NCBI GenBank assembly: GCA_025617745.1
Contig: CM046863.1
Coordinates: 15,194,875 to 15,258,874 of the forward strand
Source: Heliocidaris erythrogramma
Lineage: Eukaryota; Echinodermata; Echinoidea; Camarodonta; Echinometridae
Reading direction: 5' to 3'
DNA length: 64,000 bases
Shown: one piece after another, positions 47,595 through 59,002 of the stretch
How positions within the stretch are numbered: position 1 is the first letter of the stretch
Layout: every line of letters starts with the position of its first letter
Position numbers and translations under genes: made by a program
The notes under the pieces: model-generated
Told to the model about the DNA's origin: nothing
What the model saw: the letters and a program-made list of their open reading frames with translations, nothing else
Databases searched by the model: none

Positions 47595-48385
47595 AAGGAA
47601 AATCAACATACATTAGTTGATAATCATCTGGAAAAATGTCAGCCTGTTCAAAATATCTTGAAAATACTCTGATTTGATTACTCAGTAAGGAGAACAGTCT
47701 CTCTAAAGTTTGCAGATTTCTTGCTAGATATTATCCCATGGGGGCTGCCATTTTGAAGAAAAAAATGGGATGTCATTGCGGTACATGTCCATTTACCTGT
47801 ACACAATGGATAAGATGTTGCATAGTGAATAGCTATTGTACAACTAAAGCCACCCATGCAAAATGGCAGCCATCTTGGTACCCCATTGTCTCGCACAGGT
47901 GATATCTAAGAGCAGTTGTAGGTTTTTGTCTCTTCTTTGAAGAATTGACAAACCTTTGTCACACCACGCAACTTACAAGTGCATGTCAAATCCTACTTAA
48001 CAAAAGAAACAGCTGAACCAAATATCTTGGCACAAATAGGTTATATTACAGGATAATATTATCTGCATTTGAATGTACATGACTAAAAAAATGGTTTATT
48101 ATGAGAAAATCCAATGTCATACATTCCACAGCTGATCATGAGTTTCATGGTAGCTAGTGTATAGGTCAGTGGGTATCTCACAAATAGAACTGCTCTGACA
48201 TTACTTTGTAAAGAAAATGGCAGCCCCCACGGGATAAAGTCAAGCAAGGAAACTGCAACTTTTGGAGACACTGTTCTCCTTCTGAAATAATCAAATAGGA
48301 GTAATTTCAAGATATTTGTAATAGGCTGACAATTATCTACATGATTATAGGCTAATGTTTGTTGCCTTTTATTCCCCTTTAATTA
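47595..48385. mobile_element. Foldback MITE (about 790 bp)
   Basis: Inverted arms of about 190 bp: left aatatcttgaaaatactctg and tatcccatgggggctgccat, right complement aatatcttgaaattactcct and tatcccgtgggggctgccat. ttaa occurs at both outer ends. Non-coding. Confidence 0.72.
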
Positions 48386-50122
48386 AATCAATGCTTACTA
48401 CCGCATGTGAGTTTTTCCCAACTAAAGTAAAAGATGATAGTGAACGGATGTCATGTGCGACATCTAACAGCACGGGCAGACTCCGTCTAAAAACGAAACA
48501 TCACAGCCTCCTTTCTTTGGCAAAACTTAAGTGAACATAACTCGACCAAATCAGAAGATGTAATTCCCGTTTTATTATAAAAACATACTAGCAGCCTAAC
48601 CAGCCTTGCCCGACCCAGCAGTTCGGGTGTGGCTCATGACCTTTCGAACCTACTTCCTTTCAAAGCCCATAAACTCACGGGAGACATTTACGTTCTGTAA
48701 ATAGGAACAGGCTATTCGAACACTGAGTGGCTTGATACCCAATGCTCATTTGCATACGTTGCCACGCGGGCAAGCAGTAAAAACAAGCACTATTTATAAA
48801 AGATGCCAACCCTAGCGATCGCCTTGAAATAAGCACGCTATAGACTTGTTATAGTTACCTAGTACCCTCGCTTCGACGCTATGGTGCAATGTAAAAACAA
48901 AATAAAAAATAACTGTTAAGGATGGCTAAGATGACTTAAAACTGCTCGAAATAGTTGGGATAAATACATAAATGTTAATTTGTAACTTTCACCTGTGACA
49001 CTTATGATATTCTTGATCTTACCCAACCTCTCAAACATATCGTATGCCACACCAACAACGTCTCTCTTGATATCTCTCTATCCGTGCTGCCTTCCCTGAT
49101 ACTCCCGTCCAGCCTCCTAGCCATTTTGCAGGCCCATTTTAACCAGCGCTTTGTCCTTTCATGTCTCCGCCAGTAAATAAATTATGCAAATTGATATCTA
49201 AAGAAATATATTTATTATAAGAGAACTTATTGTTGAGACCTATATATCGATGGGAGGCTAGGAAGGAGATTGTGATATACACATATGGGATTCATTTTAA
49301 AGGCTACGGAGATGATTCACCAGTGTCCGGAATAAGAATATGCCTGCTTATGGATGGGTGGCTGGGTAGAAATAGTGGTGAAGGCAACATATATTCGGAA
49401 ATATGATTTCCCTAAGACAAGAACGCAGCGTCGTAGGAATTCGACGATTCCATGTTTAACTCATTATAACTGAACTCCTGCATATAAATCACATGAGTGC
49501 AATATATTTTTCTCTAATACTCCATACATATTTTAATATGTCTTTTAATTGTAAATTGCTGGTTTTCTTCTCTATTGTATGTATCGTTTCTTACATGGTT
49601 TTTCGATTTTATCAGTTAATTTATTATAAGTGGGCATCTTTATCCTTAACGATCCCTTGTCTGAATATCACTTTAACTGATGTTAAAGTGATATAGTTAT
49701 ATTCATTTCTTTCTGATCATTTTATATAATTACCTTAGCTTTGCATATTTCTTTTGCTCCCTCGTCTCAATGTTTCATGAACATCAATTAAACTTTTGTC
49801 TGCAATTTTCTTCACAATTAGTTCATATACTTACCTAGCTTTGCTATTTCTTATTTTCAGATGGTTTTCTCCAATGCTTGTTTTTTGTATTTTCGTATGC
49901 TATTACTGCATACGGATAGGATGTAGTCTACATTTGGGGGGGGGGGGGGGGGGGGGTGTTGCATTTTCTGTGATCTCCCTATTTGCAATAATAATATTAC
50001 CAACTTCAATTTTTACCTATTGTACCATATGGTTTTCTTCAATGCTTATTCTCTTTCCTAATTTTATGTTGTTTTTCGTATTCTCTTATGCAAACAGACG
50101 ATTGGTACTACAAAACTTAAAG
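48386..50122. other. No gene recognised
   Basis: Contains a tatttataaaag word (48791-48802), a 28-bp palindrome (49666-49693) and loosely repeated ggttttcttcaatgcttatt-like blocks at 49560, 49862 and 50029. A G run lies at 49936-49957. The hydrophobic open frames at 49493-50191 are T-rich translations. Confidence 0.4.
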
Positions 50123-50742
50123 ATAACATTTAACAAATTCATAGTGACGAAGCTTTTCGACTGCACTCATCGGGTCACAACGCAGGAATGAGAGAATACA
50201 AGAAAATACAAAAGTCAAGGAAGGGTGTGTATAGCGACCCGGGTATGATCCGGGACGCTAGAATAATCGAAGCGCTTGTACAAACTCCTTTTGTCGGCAC
50301 AATAGCGGATCTCTCGACTGAATGAACAACGCTTATAAGAAGCGAAGATGTTGAAAGCTGCGTGCTCGGGCAACAATATTGAACTGAGCCGGGTTATACG
50401 CCTTGGAACAAGCCGGACTATTTAGCAAGTGCTGACCAATAGCAGAGTCGCTGTGACTGCGGCATTGAACATTAGCGACGCTAGCAGCGGTTTTGCAGTT
50501 ACGCTTCGGCTGTGCTCGGCTACAAGCTGATGTCTGTCGTACCACGGAGAGAGATCCGCTATTGTGCCGACAAAAGGAGTTTGTACAAGCGCTTCGCTTA
50601 TTCTAGCGTCCCGGATCATACCCGGGTCGCTATACACACCCTTCCTTGACTTTTGTATTTTCTTGTATTCTCTCATTCCTGCGTTGTGACCCGATGAGTG
50701 CAGGTCGAAAAGCTTCGTCACTATGAATTTGTTAAATGTTAT
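50123..50742. mobile_element. Foldback MITE with near-perfect 190-bp arms (620 bp)
   Basis: Left arm 50123-50318 and right arm 50545-50742 are almost perfectly complementary, from ataacatttaacaaattcat inward to atccgctattgtgccgacaa. The unpaired centre is about 225 bp. A solo end lies at 10041-10088, so it is a family. Confidence 0.88.
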
Positions 50743-50829
50743 ATTCTCTTATGGTATTACTTTTGTCTGTAAATCTATTTATTGACTACTATTGTTATGC
50801 ATACACTATTTTTGGTCTCCATTTCTTAT

Positions 50830-50877
50830 CCCCTCTCTCAGCTCTTTTCTTATACTCTCTCCCTCTTTCTCCATCTC

Positions 50878-50914
<37 letters not shown>

Positions 50915-51100
50915 CTCTCTTTCTTCTCTCTCTGTTTCTCTGTATATTTCTCTATCACTTTCTCTTTTCCCTTCTCTGCTTGCATATACTCCTTTTTTCT
51001 TCCCTTCCTCTCCTCTCTCTGTCTCTCTCTTCGCCAACCTTTGCTCTTTCTCTTTCTTCTTCCCTTTCTCCCTTCCTCTCCTCCTACGCTGCTTGGCAAG
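50830..51100. repeat. Pyrimidine-rich tract with (CA)n
   Basis: CT-rich for about 270 nt with a CA run at 50884-50911. All overlapping Ser/Leu-rich open frames are translations of it. Confidence 0.85.
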
Positions 51101-51410
51101 ACATAATTTTTACTGCCAGATTTATGAACTATATCAATTTAATTTGTATTTAATCTTTTGTTGATTATTTATATATTATATATGCCTAACTTATGTGAAC
51201 TGAACAGTTTCAGCTCTTGTGCTGCATCTTCTTTTTATTTCAATAAACCGAATGAAAGAATGAATGAATCAATGAAATGCAAATCTGAAATGTATCATTA
51301 TGAGAACTCATTGTTACACTGTACCTCCCCATATTGATCGATTTATTTAGTTATTTATTTATTACCACCAACACCATTTAATAGGCTAGTAGATCTACTG
51401 AAAATTACCA

Positions 51411-51600
51411 TGGAACCCACCACTAATTGCAAAAGAAACCATCTTGGAGTTTATGATCCCAAATACAGTTTAAAATAACATACTAAAAATCACGAAAAAT
51501 CGGAGCTGTGGAACAATGCCTAATTTGCATAATTCAAAATGGCCGCCATTTAGCCTATTTTCGCATACTCCATCAAGATTCCAGCCTGTATCTCGGCATT
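51411..51600 (+). repeat. Left terminal inverted repeat of the large element
   Basis: Pairs with 59905-60090. Includes accactaattgcaaaagaaa near the outside and cggagctgtggaacaatgcc in the identical core. Confidence 0.92.
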
Positions 51601-52110
51601 AGAGAGTCGAGAAACGCTCATTTTAGTGGCTATATATAGGTTTTATTGGTCAAGGAGTACGAAAAAGGAAATATTAAAGAGACATAATTATGTTATCAAG
51701 CCTAATTTGCATAAATTTGCATAAAAAGTCTTCAAAATGACCGCCAATTTGAACATTATGTCAATTTATTCTATATATTTTGGAATAAAAGAGAAATACA
51801 GGGCTAAAATTTGTAGCTATATGATCTTTGTTTGATCAGAGAATCTGACTAAAGTCTAATTAGGAAAATTCTCCTTTCCTTGAATTCCCAATTTGCATAA
51901 AATTTGCATATTTACAAAAATGTTTTATTAATTTGCTAATTCATTTGCTTTGGTCTGTATTTTCGTATTAGAAGATCAAAGAATCATCATTTTGATGCCT
52001 GTAGTAAAGTTTTGTAGTATAATGAACATGATAAAATCAATGTCATATTATAATTTAGCTATGTGTCCACACATTATTTGCATTAATTTGCATATTTATT
52101 TCAATAAATG
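51520..52110. repeat. Left subterminal cluster of atttgcat motifs
   Basis: Seven or so atttgcat words, often doubled as atttgcataaatttgcat, at 51523, 51703-51723, 51888-51910 and 52074-52096. The right end has the same cluster as atgcaaat in opposite orientation. Confidence 0.8.
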
Positions 52111-52689
52111 GCGACCAATAGCCCTATTTCAAGAGTGGTAGAAGTTGAAATAGCGGTATATCCACATGTTTATCGGAACAGGGAAACGGATGAAAGAAAT
52201 TTTTACAATTTCCAGACATCCTTTTACTTATACTTATTTTACCCATAATTGCACCAAACCTTGCTAGGCTTGGTACAGCCCCCTACAACTTCTGGCATCC
52301 CTGGCAGTCTTCTGAAGTTTTAACAAATCACGCACCCCTAGCCATTCGAGAGCCAGCATTCACTACATTGGGACCCCCATTCCATTTATCTGGACAATAC
52401 AATCAAAATGAACTATATTTATTTAATTCAAAATACCTGTCAAAATTGCCATAAATATAACCATTATTGGGGGGGGGGGGGGGGGTCGCTAGATGTCATA
52501 GGGTGGGGTGAAGGGTGTGGGGAATGAAATATAAGGGGTTTTAAGTAAACACAAACAAGTCATGTAACTATCACTAAAAGTGTTGTTACTTAGGATAATT
52601 AAAAAAAATAAACATTGGAATGCCCCACTTGGCATTCCATACATTTTTGAGCAAGCTATCTTCAGTAGATAGCAAATAATACACATGAC

Positions 52690-52747
52690 TGGGTGAAAGT
52701 TGCTGCAGCCAAAGTTCGACGCTTCCAGCCTGCTTCCAGCAATAAGG
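52690..52747 (+). other. Candidate 5' UTR exon of the element's gene
   Basis: Ends at a strong donor (aataagg|gtaagtg). The next strong acceptor is 54238, seven bases before the first ATG. The transcription start is not identifiable. Confidence 0.35.
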
Positions 52748-53594
52748 GTAAGTGAATTTTTTTAGTAAATGTTAGTTATAATAGTATTGAGAAAATTTGG
52801 AAAACTGATTTAATTAATTTCCACATATTTTTTTAAATAAAATTTTCAAACATTATATCTTTGTAACACTGTCCAACATACTTATTTTTGTGTAAGTGCC
52901 AATGTTGTATAATTGATTATTATGTATTGTCGTGTTGAAATTCCATGCTGATATGTTTCAAAAGTTCAGTAATAGTTACAAGGGTCACAAGCACTTCTGC
53001 TCTCAGCAATTTACCTTGCCCCTTTCAAATATTGGCAGGAATGAAACTGGTTAGTATGTGACCAAAAACACAAATGTGAGTCTCTCAAATCCCCACCCCC
53101 TTTTTACTTTCTCCCTTTCTCTCTCTCTCACTGTCTCTGTCTCTTTTTCCCTCTTGTCTCTCTCTCTGACACATGTACACACACATACTCATACCCACAT
53201 GGGAATATATTTAGTTCATCTTTTTTTTTAAACAACGCAAACTTGTTTCAGTTGAATTATTAGTGAATTCTTGTCTTCTTTTACAGTGTTAAAGGGAATG
53301 CCTACATAAAGAGTTTCCTAGAATTAACTATATGCCTCTTGAAGCAAGTATCCATTGCATGAAAGCTTACTGACAGATGATACAAAAAGTTTGCAGAACA
53401 AGACCCTTTTAATATGTAAGTTAACTACCAATTATGAAATACAGAACAAATAAATACGGTATGTGTTTCTAAGTTGAAATACGATTTAAACTTTGTATAA
53501 CTTAATATTATGGACATGCAGACTTGCATGGACACATTGAGTTGCTGAATAGGTGTTACTGTATTAAGCTGGAATATATACCTAGGTTTCTGGG

Positions 53595-53976
53595 CAGTGG
53601 CGTAGCCAGGGTTTGAGTATTTGAGGGGGGGGGGGCGACCAAATTGTTATGATTTTTCACTGACAAAAATTGTCATGATTTTACCGACAAAATTAACAAT
53701 TTTTGTGATTTTTTTTTGCATTGTACCCCCATTTTAAGCTGACAAGCAAAAAAAAAAGTCATCACGAAAAATGGGGTTATAAGGGCAGATTTTCCAACAT
53801 TTCAGCCAAAATAAGACTCTTTTTACGGCAAAATGGGTGATTCACCGACAACAATCCCCACAAAAGCGGCTGAATCTCCGAAGCATTTTGACCGACGAGA
53901 GGCCATTTTCACCGGCCGGCAATATTGGGGAGGGGGGGGGGGGCATGCCCCCCCCCCCCCTCTGGCGACGCCACTG
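53595..53976. mobile_element. hAT-like MITE nested in the large element (382 bp)
   Basis: Ends cagtggcgtagccaggg and tctggcgacgccactg. Flanks tttctggg (53587-53594) and tttctgga (53977-53984) are a near-exact 8-bp duplication. G and C runs lie inside the ends. Inserted in the presumed 5' UTR intron. Confidence 0.87.
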
Positions 53977-54342
53977 TTTCTGGATCTGTATAACTGCTGC
54001 AACGTTATTTTTACTATTTTGTATACTGCAATGTACCGACTGTATGATCTTAAGAAAGAGCTTTCATGTAAAAACGAACCCTATTAAACTTTATAAAATC
54101 AATAATAATGATCAGTTATGTATACAAGTTTAAATAATGGTTAAAAAATAACAGCTATGTTTATATTATTTTTTTTATTTAGACAATGTTTAAACCTTTT
54201 AAACACCAACCTATTTTTTTTCTGTCTTTTATCAACAGCTGATCATGGACAAGTGTGTATTTTGTGATGAACCTCTGGACAGTGATGAACCAACCTGCAG
54301 GTTACGTAAAAAGGGTGTGAAGGGATTGCTTCAGCTAGTAAC

Positions 54343-55626
54343 ATGAGGAATAGCAGTATAAAAACTGTACCTGGCCAAGTTGTTCATATTAAATGTCGGA
54401 AGGATTTCTGCTCCATTTCAATGATTGATAAAGTCACCAAAAATCATGAAAAAGGTGAATCAAGTAACACTGCACCTAAAAGACGTTCGTTAAGCTCTCC
54501 ATTTAAATATGGAGAAAACTGTCTATATTGCGGGAAGCCAGATGAATACAATGGTAAAAAGAAGACACATGTTCTTATACCGATTAGGACAATTCAATCA
54601 CAGAGCGCAATACTAAAGATAAGTGATGAAAGGAATGATACATGGGCGAACATAGTTAGGGGAAGGATACATTACGTCAATGATTTGCATGCTGCAGATG
54701 CGGTTTACCACCAACAATGTTGTGTCAACTTCAGAACAGGTAAGCAGATACCAAAGGAGTTTGTTGCAGAAGAGATACCCCAAACCAAACGACCCAAGTA
54801 CGGCAGACCAGTTGATTTACTACGAGCAGATGCTTTCAAGAAGGTAGCCGAGTACCTTGAGAATAACGATGATGAACAGATAACCGTGCAGGATCTCATT
54901 AAGAAAATGGAGGAGTTGTTAGAAGGCACTGGTAGCGAACCATATGGTTTCACATACATGAAAGGCAAACTAAAAGAACATTTTGGTGATGACATAACAA
55001 TATCTGAGATCAATGGGAAACCCAATGTGGTAACCTTTCAGGAGAAGGCATCTGGTATTCTACACAGTTTCTATAGTCAAGCAAAGGAAACTAACACCAC
55101 TGCAGATAAAATGCGTCTTATCGAAACTGTTGCAAAATTAATCAAAAGTGATGTGAAATCTGTGGAACAGTCAAGAGAGACATATCCAGATAACAGCATG
55201 ATGGAATGTGGGGAAGCATTGGCCTTTCTTCCCGAGTCACTGAAACATCATCTTGATAAACTGATAGTTGGGAAAAATGCCAGTCTAAAAAAAGCATCAC
55301 TTGGACAAGCCATAATGCAGTCCATTCGCCCCAAACTACTCATAGCTACCTTACAGATAGGTTTGGGGGTACAAATGCACCATCATTTTGGTTCGAGATT
55401 TCTTATTAATTCTCTTCACGCACATGGGTTTTGTAGTTCTTATGACGAAGTGCAAAAATTTGAGCGATGTGCCGCAGTCGCCCAAGGAACAGACATAAAG
55501 CTTAATTCCACTGGAAACCATGTCATACAGTATGTAGCGGATAACGCAGATCACAACATCAGAACACTTGATGGTCTTAACACTTTCCATGGCATGGGTA
55601 TGTATCATCGCCACAGTGACTCCTAA
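54343..55626 (+). pseudogene. Segment 1: Cys/His modules and helical N-terminal half
   Basis: The longest open stretch (427 codons). The first ATG here is internal: the real start, MDKCVFCDEPLDSDEP, lies at 54245 in another frame, with the switch inside cgtaaaaagggt. After the switch the frame reads KGCEGIASASNMRNSS. Module 2 is CLYCGKPDEYNGKKKTH followed 60 residues on by YHQQCCVNFRTGK. Near the end comes VIQYVADNADHNIRTLDG, then LNTFHGMGM, where an Asp likely belongs to the catalytic core. The final residues after GMGM are out-of-frame noise. Confidence 0.8.
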
Positions 55627-56125
55627 AGTCCAATCCGTACGCAAAGTACCACGGGTATCTGCTACCTTAGAGGATGTGAAAGCAGTTTGTAGCATTGACA
55701 TCAAACACCTACTGACTGCATACAATGGACTTGCTTCACTAAAGTATGAAAAACTACATGACAAATCAGTCCAAGATGAAACTTCCCACTATGATCTGGT
55801 CTGGAAAGTGTCGCTTATGGTTCGTTCTCCACGACCAGCATGGTCTGGAATGATGCAAGCCGTGATGAAGGGTCAGCATCCTGGACAATCCTCGGTTCTC
55901 TTCTTACCAATGATAGACATGAACCCAAGTGATATGTCTTGTGTATATTCCACCTTGGCGTTTGTTTGTAGTCATGCTAAGCGCTACAATGCTACTCCAA
56001 TAATCACCTTTGACCAACCACTCTGGTGGAAGGCGCTGACAATCATAGAAAGTGAGCCAGAACAAAGCGAGTTGCGTTCCATTGTTCTACGTTTGGGTGG
56101 CTTCCATACACTCATGAGCTTCTGA
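55600..56125 (+). pseudogene. Segment 2: central DDE-like block, ends at a nonsense codon
   Basis: Continues from FHGMGM in another frame as IATVTPKVQSVRKVPRVSAT. It contains PIITFDQPLWWKALTIIESE, whose Asp is a second candidate catalytic residue, and LRLGGFHTLMSF, then TGA at 56123-56125. The same frame continues at once with GTIGHIMAGSGLKSLLELVY, so the TGA is a point nonsense change inside a conserved block. The first ten or so residues of the open frame that begins at 55568 are out of frame. Confidence 0.78.
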
Positions 56126-56870
56126 GGAACCATTGGCCACATTATGGCAGGATCAGGACTGAAAAGTCTACTTGAACTTGTATATGCTGAAAACGCAGTC
56201 ACACACATTCTGTCGGGCAAAGCATATGACAGAGCCATCCGAGGACACCTTATGGTAGATGCTGCCCTTAACACTATCCTTGCTGAAGAGATGTTTGGAA
56301 CCCCAACAATCGAGTCGAATACGGAAAGTAATACAACGGATGCACATGTTGATGCAATGGCTGAAAGTAATCACGGGCAGATTGATGTTGTGGATGAAGA
56401 AGTCCATGTTCAAGATAGCCAACAAGTCGAAGATGTAGTAGAAGGACTTATCGACAGTTCCAGTTGGGAGAGAGTATGTGAATCAAGTGTCAAACAAACA
56501 TGTGTCACAGACATACATCCTATTGACAATACTGCAAGTGTTGAGATAATGACCGATGCATGCCAAACAAATGGCAAAAGTTTGACTGACGCAAATTGCC
56601 AACCAAGTGAAGATACACATGAGCAAAAAGATGATACATATGACGGAAAAGGTCAAACAACACCCGAGGGTCCAAATGATGATGATAATTTGGATATGGA
56701 TACAGGAATTGATCTTGACAAAGTACGGGACATATTTGAAACTATTTTAAAAGGTGAAGGCATCAACAAAACTCCGAACTCAAGTAATGTTTTGGAAAAG
56801 ATAAATGATGCATTTCAGAAAAGAAAAGACTCAATGAAAGATCAAAGAACAGCCCAACTTTGGCTCACTT
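56126..56870 (+). pseudogene. Segment 3: end of core block and acidic linker
   Basis: Reads GTIGHIMAGSGLKSLLELVY then AENAVTHILSGKAYDRAIRG, with the Glu of YAENAV a candidate third acidic residue. From about 56290 to 56710 it is Asp/Glu-rich and low in complexity, probably a flexible linker. It ends near AQLWLTL, where the frame shifts; residues after that in this frame (to 57034) are not part of the protein. Confidence 0.75.
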
Positions 56871-58094
56871 TAATACATGGATATGATAGATATTGCTCGC
56901 AAGTTCATCAAGTCAGAGCGTACTGGAAACTGGCAGTTGCATTTGCAGGCTCTGCAAGATATGCTTCCGTATCTGGCTGCTGCTGGTCACAATTTGTATA
57001 CAAAATGTGTCTTTGTGTATCTTCAGCGACTTAATCAGTTACCAAATCAGCATCCAGAGGTTCCGCAACACTTTGAGAGTGGTTTCCATGTGGTGCGACG
57101 TTCTGACCGTTACTGGGCAGGATTGTCAACCGACCTGATAATTGAACAGGTTTTGATGAGAAGTTTAAAGACAACAGGAGGATTAACAAGAGGAAGAGGA
57201 ATGGATGAATCCCAAAGAGCCACATGGATACTATCCAACCCATGTTGTGCAGAGCTGAATCATGCAATGCAAGAATACACTTCAGTCTGCTTCTCTACCA
57301 GCGATCAGCACAAGGACTTACCTACTGCACGCCAAGTAAGAGACACCAAAGCCACACAGAAAATTATGAATTTTCTGAAATCAAAGAAACCATTTGATGC
57401 TAATGATCCCAGCCTGCATAGCATCGACACTGGAGTAATTGCAAGGGATTCTGTCAATGTTGACAATGTGCTTTCAGTTGGAAACAGTATCTTGACGGGA
57501 ATGTTTGGACAAAAAGTCTTAGAATATGTTTTCAAGAAGAAAAATCAAGTTGTCACACTGGCTGCTAACACGTGTGTACAATCCCACAACCAATCTATAA
57601 CCATTGACCCACAGCTGTTATTCCAGCGTCTGGTCACAGCAGGATCTCATCTTGAAAACCTTAATGATGCCTTCAGACACGAACTTTGTAGTTACCCACC
57701 TGCACTGTTTCAGACAACAGATGTTCTTCTTACAGCTGACAAACCATCCCTTACTGACGCCATGTGGAAACAGCTCCCAGATACGGCCAAATCTTCAAGG
57801 TTACCAAGTGATGTTCAGCAGTATGTCCTAGATGGCGGGGCTCTCTTGCACAGAATTCAATGGAATATTGGAGAGACATATGACCAGATTTGTGCTCGAT
57901 ACATTCAATATGTTGAGCGCAAATATCACCCTGTCATCATAGTATTTGATGGCTATGAAAGTGGTCCATCCACCAAAGATGTTACACAGACTAAACGAAG
58001 AGGAAGAAACGCCAGTGGTCCAGTACATTTCACGGGAGATATGGTCTGCCCCATGAAGAAGGAAGCCTTTCTTGGAAACAAAACAAACAGCGGT
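56871..58094 (+). pseudogene. Segment 4: conserved block and N-terminal half of the XPG-like nuclease
   Basis: Starts MDMIDIARKFIKSERTGNWQ and LHLQALQDMLPYLAAAGHNL, then FHVVRRSDRYWAGLSTDL and KTTGGLTRGRGMDES, a strongly conserved-looking stretch of unknown role. From 57820, VLDGGALLHRIQW supplies the first PIN-domain Asp, and VIIVFDGYESGPSTKDV the second (FEN1 VFDG motif). The frame breaks near 58090 in cttggaaacaaaacaaacag, apparently by loss of one base; the last eight codons of the open frame to 58109 are noise. Confidence 0.82.
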
Positions 58095-59002
58095 TTATCA
58101 ATCTGCTAAGCAAACACTTCCAGGACAAGGGTATTGAAGTGTTACATGCAGCAGCTGATGCAGATGTCCTGATTGTGCAAACAGCTGTATTATCAGCAGC
58201 CTCAAAAAACACAGTTCTGGTTGGGGATGATACTGACCTCCTTGTGCTACTCTGCAACCAGGCAACGATGACTTTGTGTAACATTTACTTCCGCCCAGAA
58301 CCCAAAACGAGTTCAAAGAAGCCACCAAAATGCGGGAACATCAAGCTCGTCCAAGCTGCACTTGGAAATGACATATGTGATAACATCCTCTTTGGTCATG
58401 CCTTACTGGGATGTGACACCACTTCAAGACTATTTGGTATTGGGAAGTCAGTTGCCCTGAAGAAGCTCAAAACTAGTGAATATTTCAGGCAACAAGCTTC
58501 ATCCTTCAAGAATCCAAAGGCAACTCGAGAAGACATAGTGACAGCGGGAGAAAATGCACTTGTTTCTATGTTGAATGGCAAAGTGGGTGAGACCTTGGAC
58601 ACTCTCCGATTCAACCGCTTCCACCAGAAGGTTGCATCTAGTACAACAAGTATACATCCTAGTAGCTTGCCTCCCACATCCTCAGCAGCTCAGTATCACA
58701 GCCAACGTGTTTATCTTCAGGTCCAACAATGGAGTGGAGTTGATATATGTGCTGAGAATTGGGGATGGAAGAATGTCGACGAGATGTTGGTGCCCATTCA
58801 GACTGATATGAAGCCAGCTCCCGAAAGTCTTCTGAAAGTAATCAGCTGTAGCTGCAAGGCAGGATGTACAGGACGGAAATGTTCCTGCAGGAAATACGGG
58901 ATGCAATGCTCCCAGCATGTGTTATGTGTAAAGGACTTCATTGCACCAATGTGGCACTTCCTGATCCAGAAAATGATTTCGAGGATGAATAAAATGACTT
59001 AA
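58092..59002 (+). pseudogene. Segment 5: XPG-I half of the nuclease, H2TH-like motif and CXC cluster
   Basis: Begins QRFINLLSKHFQDKGIEVLH before the first ATG of this frame (58139). HAAADADVLIVQTAV corresponds to the paired acidic residues of the XPG-I GEAEAQ motif, VGDDTDLLVLL to the ED.D motif and LLGCDTTSRLFGIGKSVALK to GCDY...GIGP..A (last Asp plus helix-two-turn-helix). The C-terminus has ISCSCKAGCTGRKCSCRKYG then MQCSQHVLCV, a tesmin/TSO1-like CXC pattern that would bind zinc and possibly DNA. Stop at 59000-59002. Confidence 0.83.

Larger units (their letters stand above)
54245..59002 (+). pseudogene. Decayed transposase-like protein with FEN1/XPG-type nuclease and CXC domains
   Basis: One coding region of about 1,585 residues, readable in order across five frame segments. 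The ATG at 54245 follows an acceptor (tcttttatcaacag) by six bases. Domains: Cys/His module 1 (CVFC ... HIKCRKDFC, residues 4-60), module 2 (CLYC ... HQQCC, 92-157), helical region, DDE-like block (432-650), acidic linker (680-830), conserved block with WAGLSTDLIIEQVLMRS (about 957), PIN/XPG nuclease (1193-1400) and CXC cluster (1533-1560). Breaks: frameshift in an A run near 54310, frameshift near 55600, TGA at 56123-56125, frameshift near 56870, frameshift near 58090. Such proteins are familiar to me as multicopy uncharacterised genes in corals, Hydra and lancelets; that is from memory. Not functional as it stands. Confidence 0.85.

Noticed and set aside
48791-48802. TATA box (tatttataaaag) of a nearby gene
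   Set aside because: No coding sequence or splice structure follows it; such words are expected in AT-rich DNA.
49493-50191. Small membrane proteins
   Set aside because: The hydrophobic composition follows from T-rich DNA; no homology pattern or splice context, and the second frame runs through a G run into a MITE.
50736-51164. Ser/Leu-rich proteins in three frames
   Set aside because: All are translations of a CT/CA simple-sequence tract, open in several frames at once.
54705-55025. Antisense frames within the large element's gene
   Set aside because: Shadows of the plus-strand coding region; the same holds for the antisense frames at 55351-55764, 55984-56425, 57031-57535, 57828-58328 and 58396-58918.
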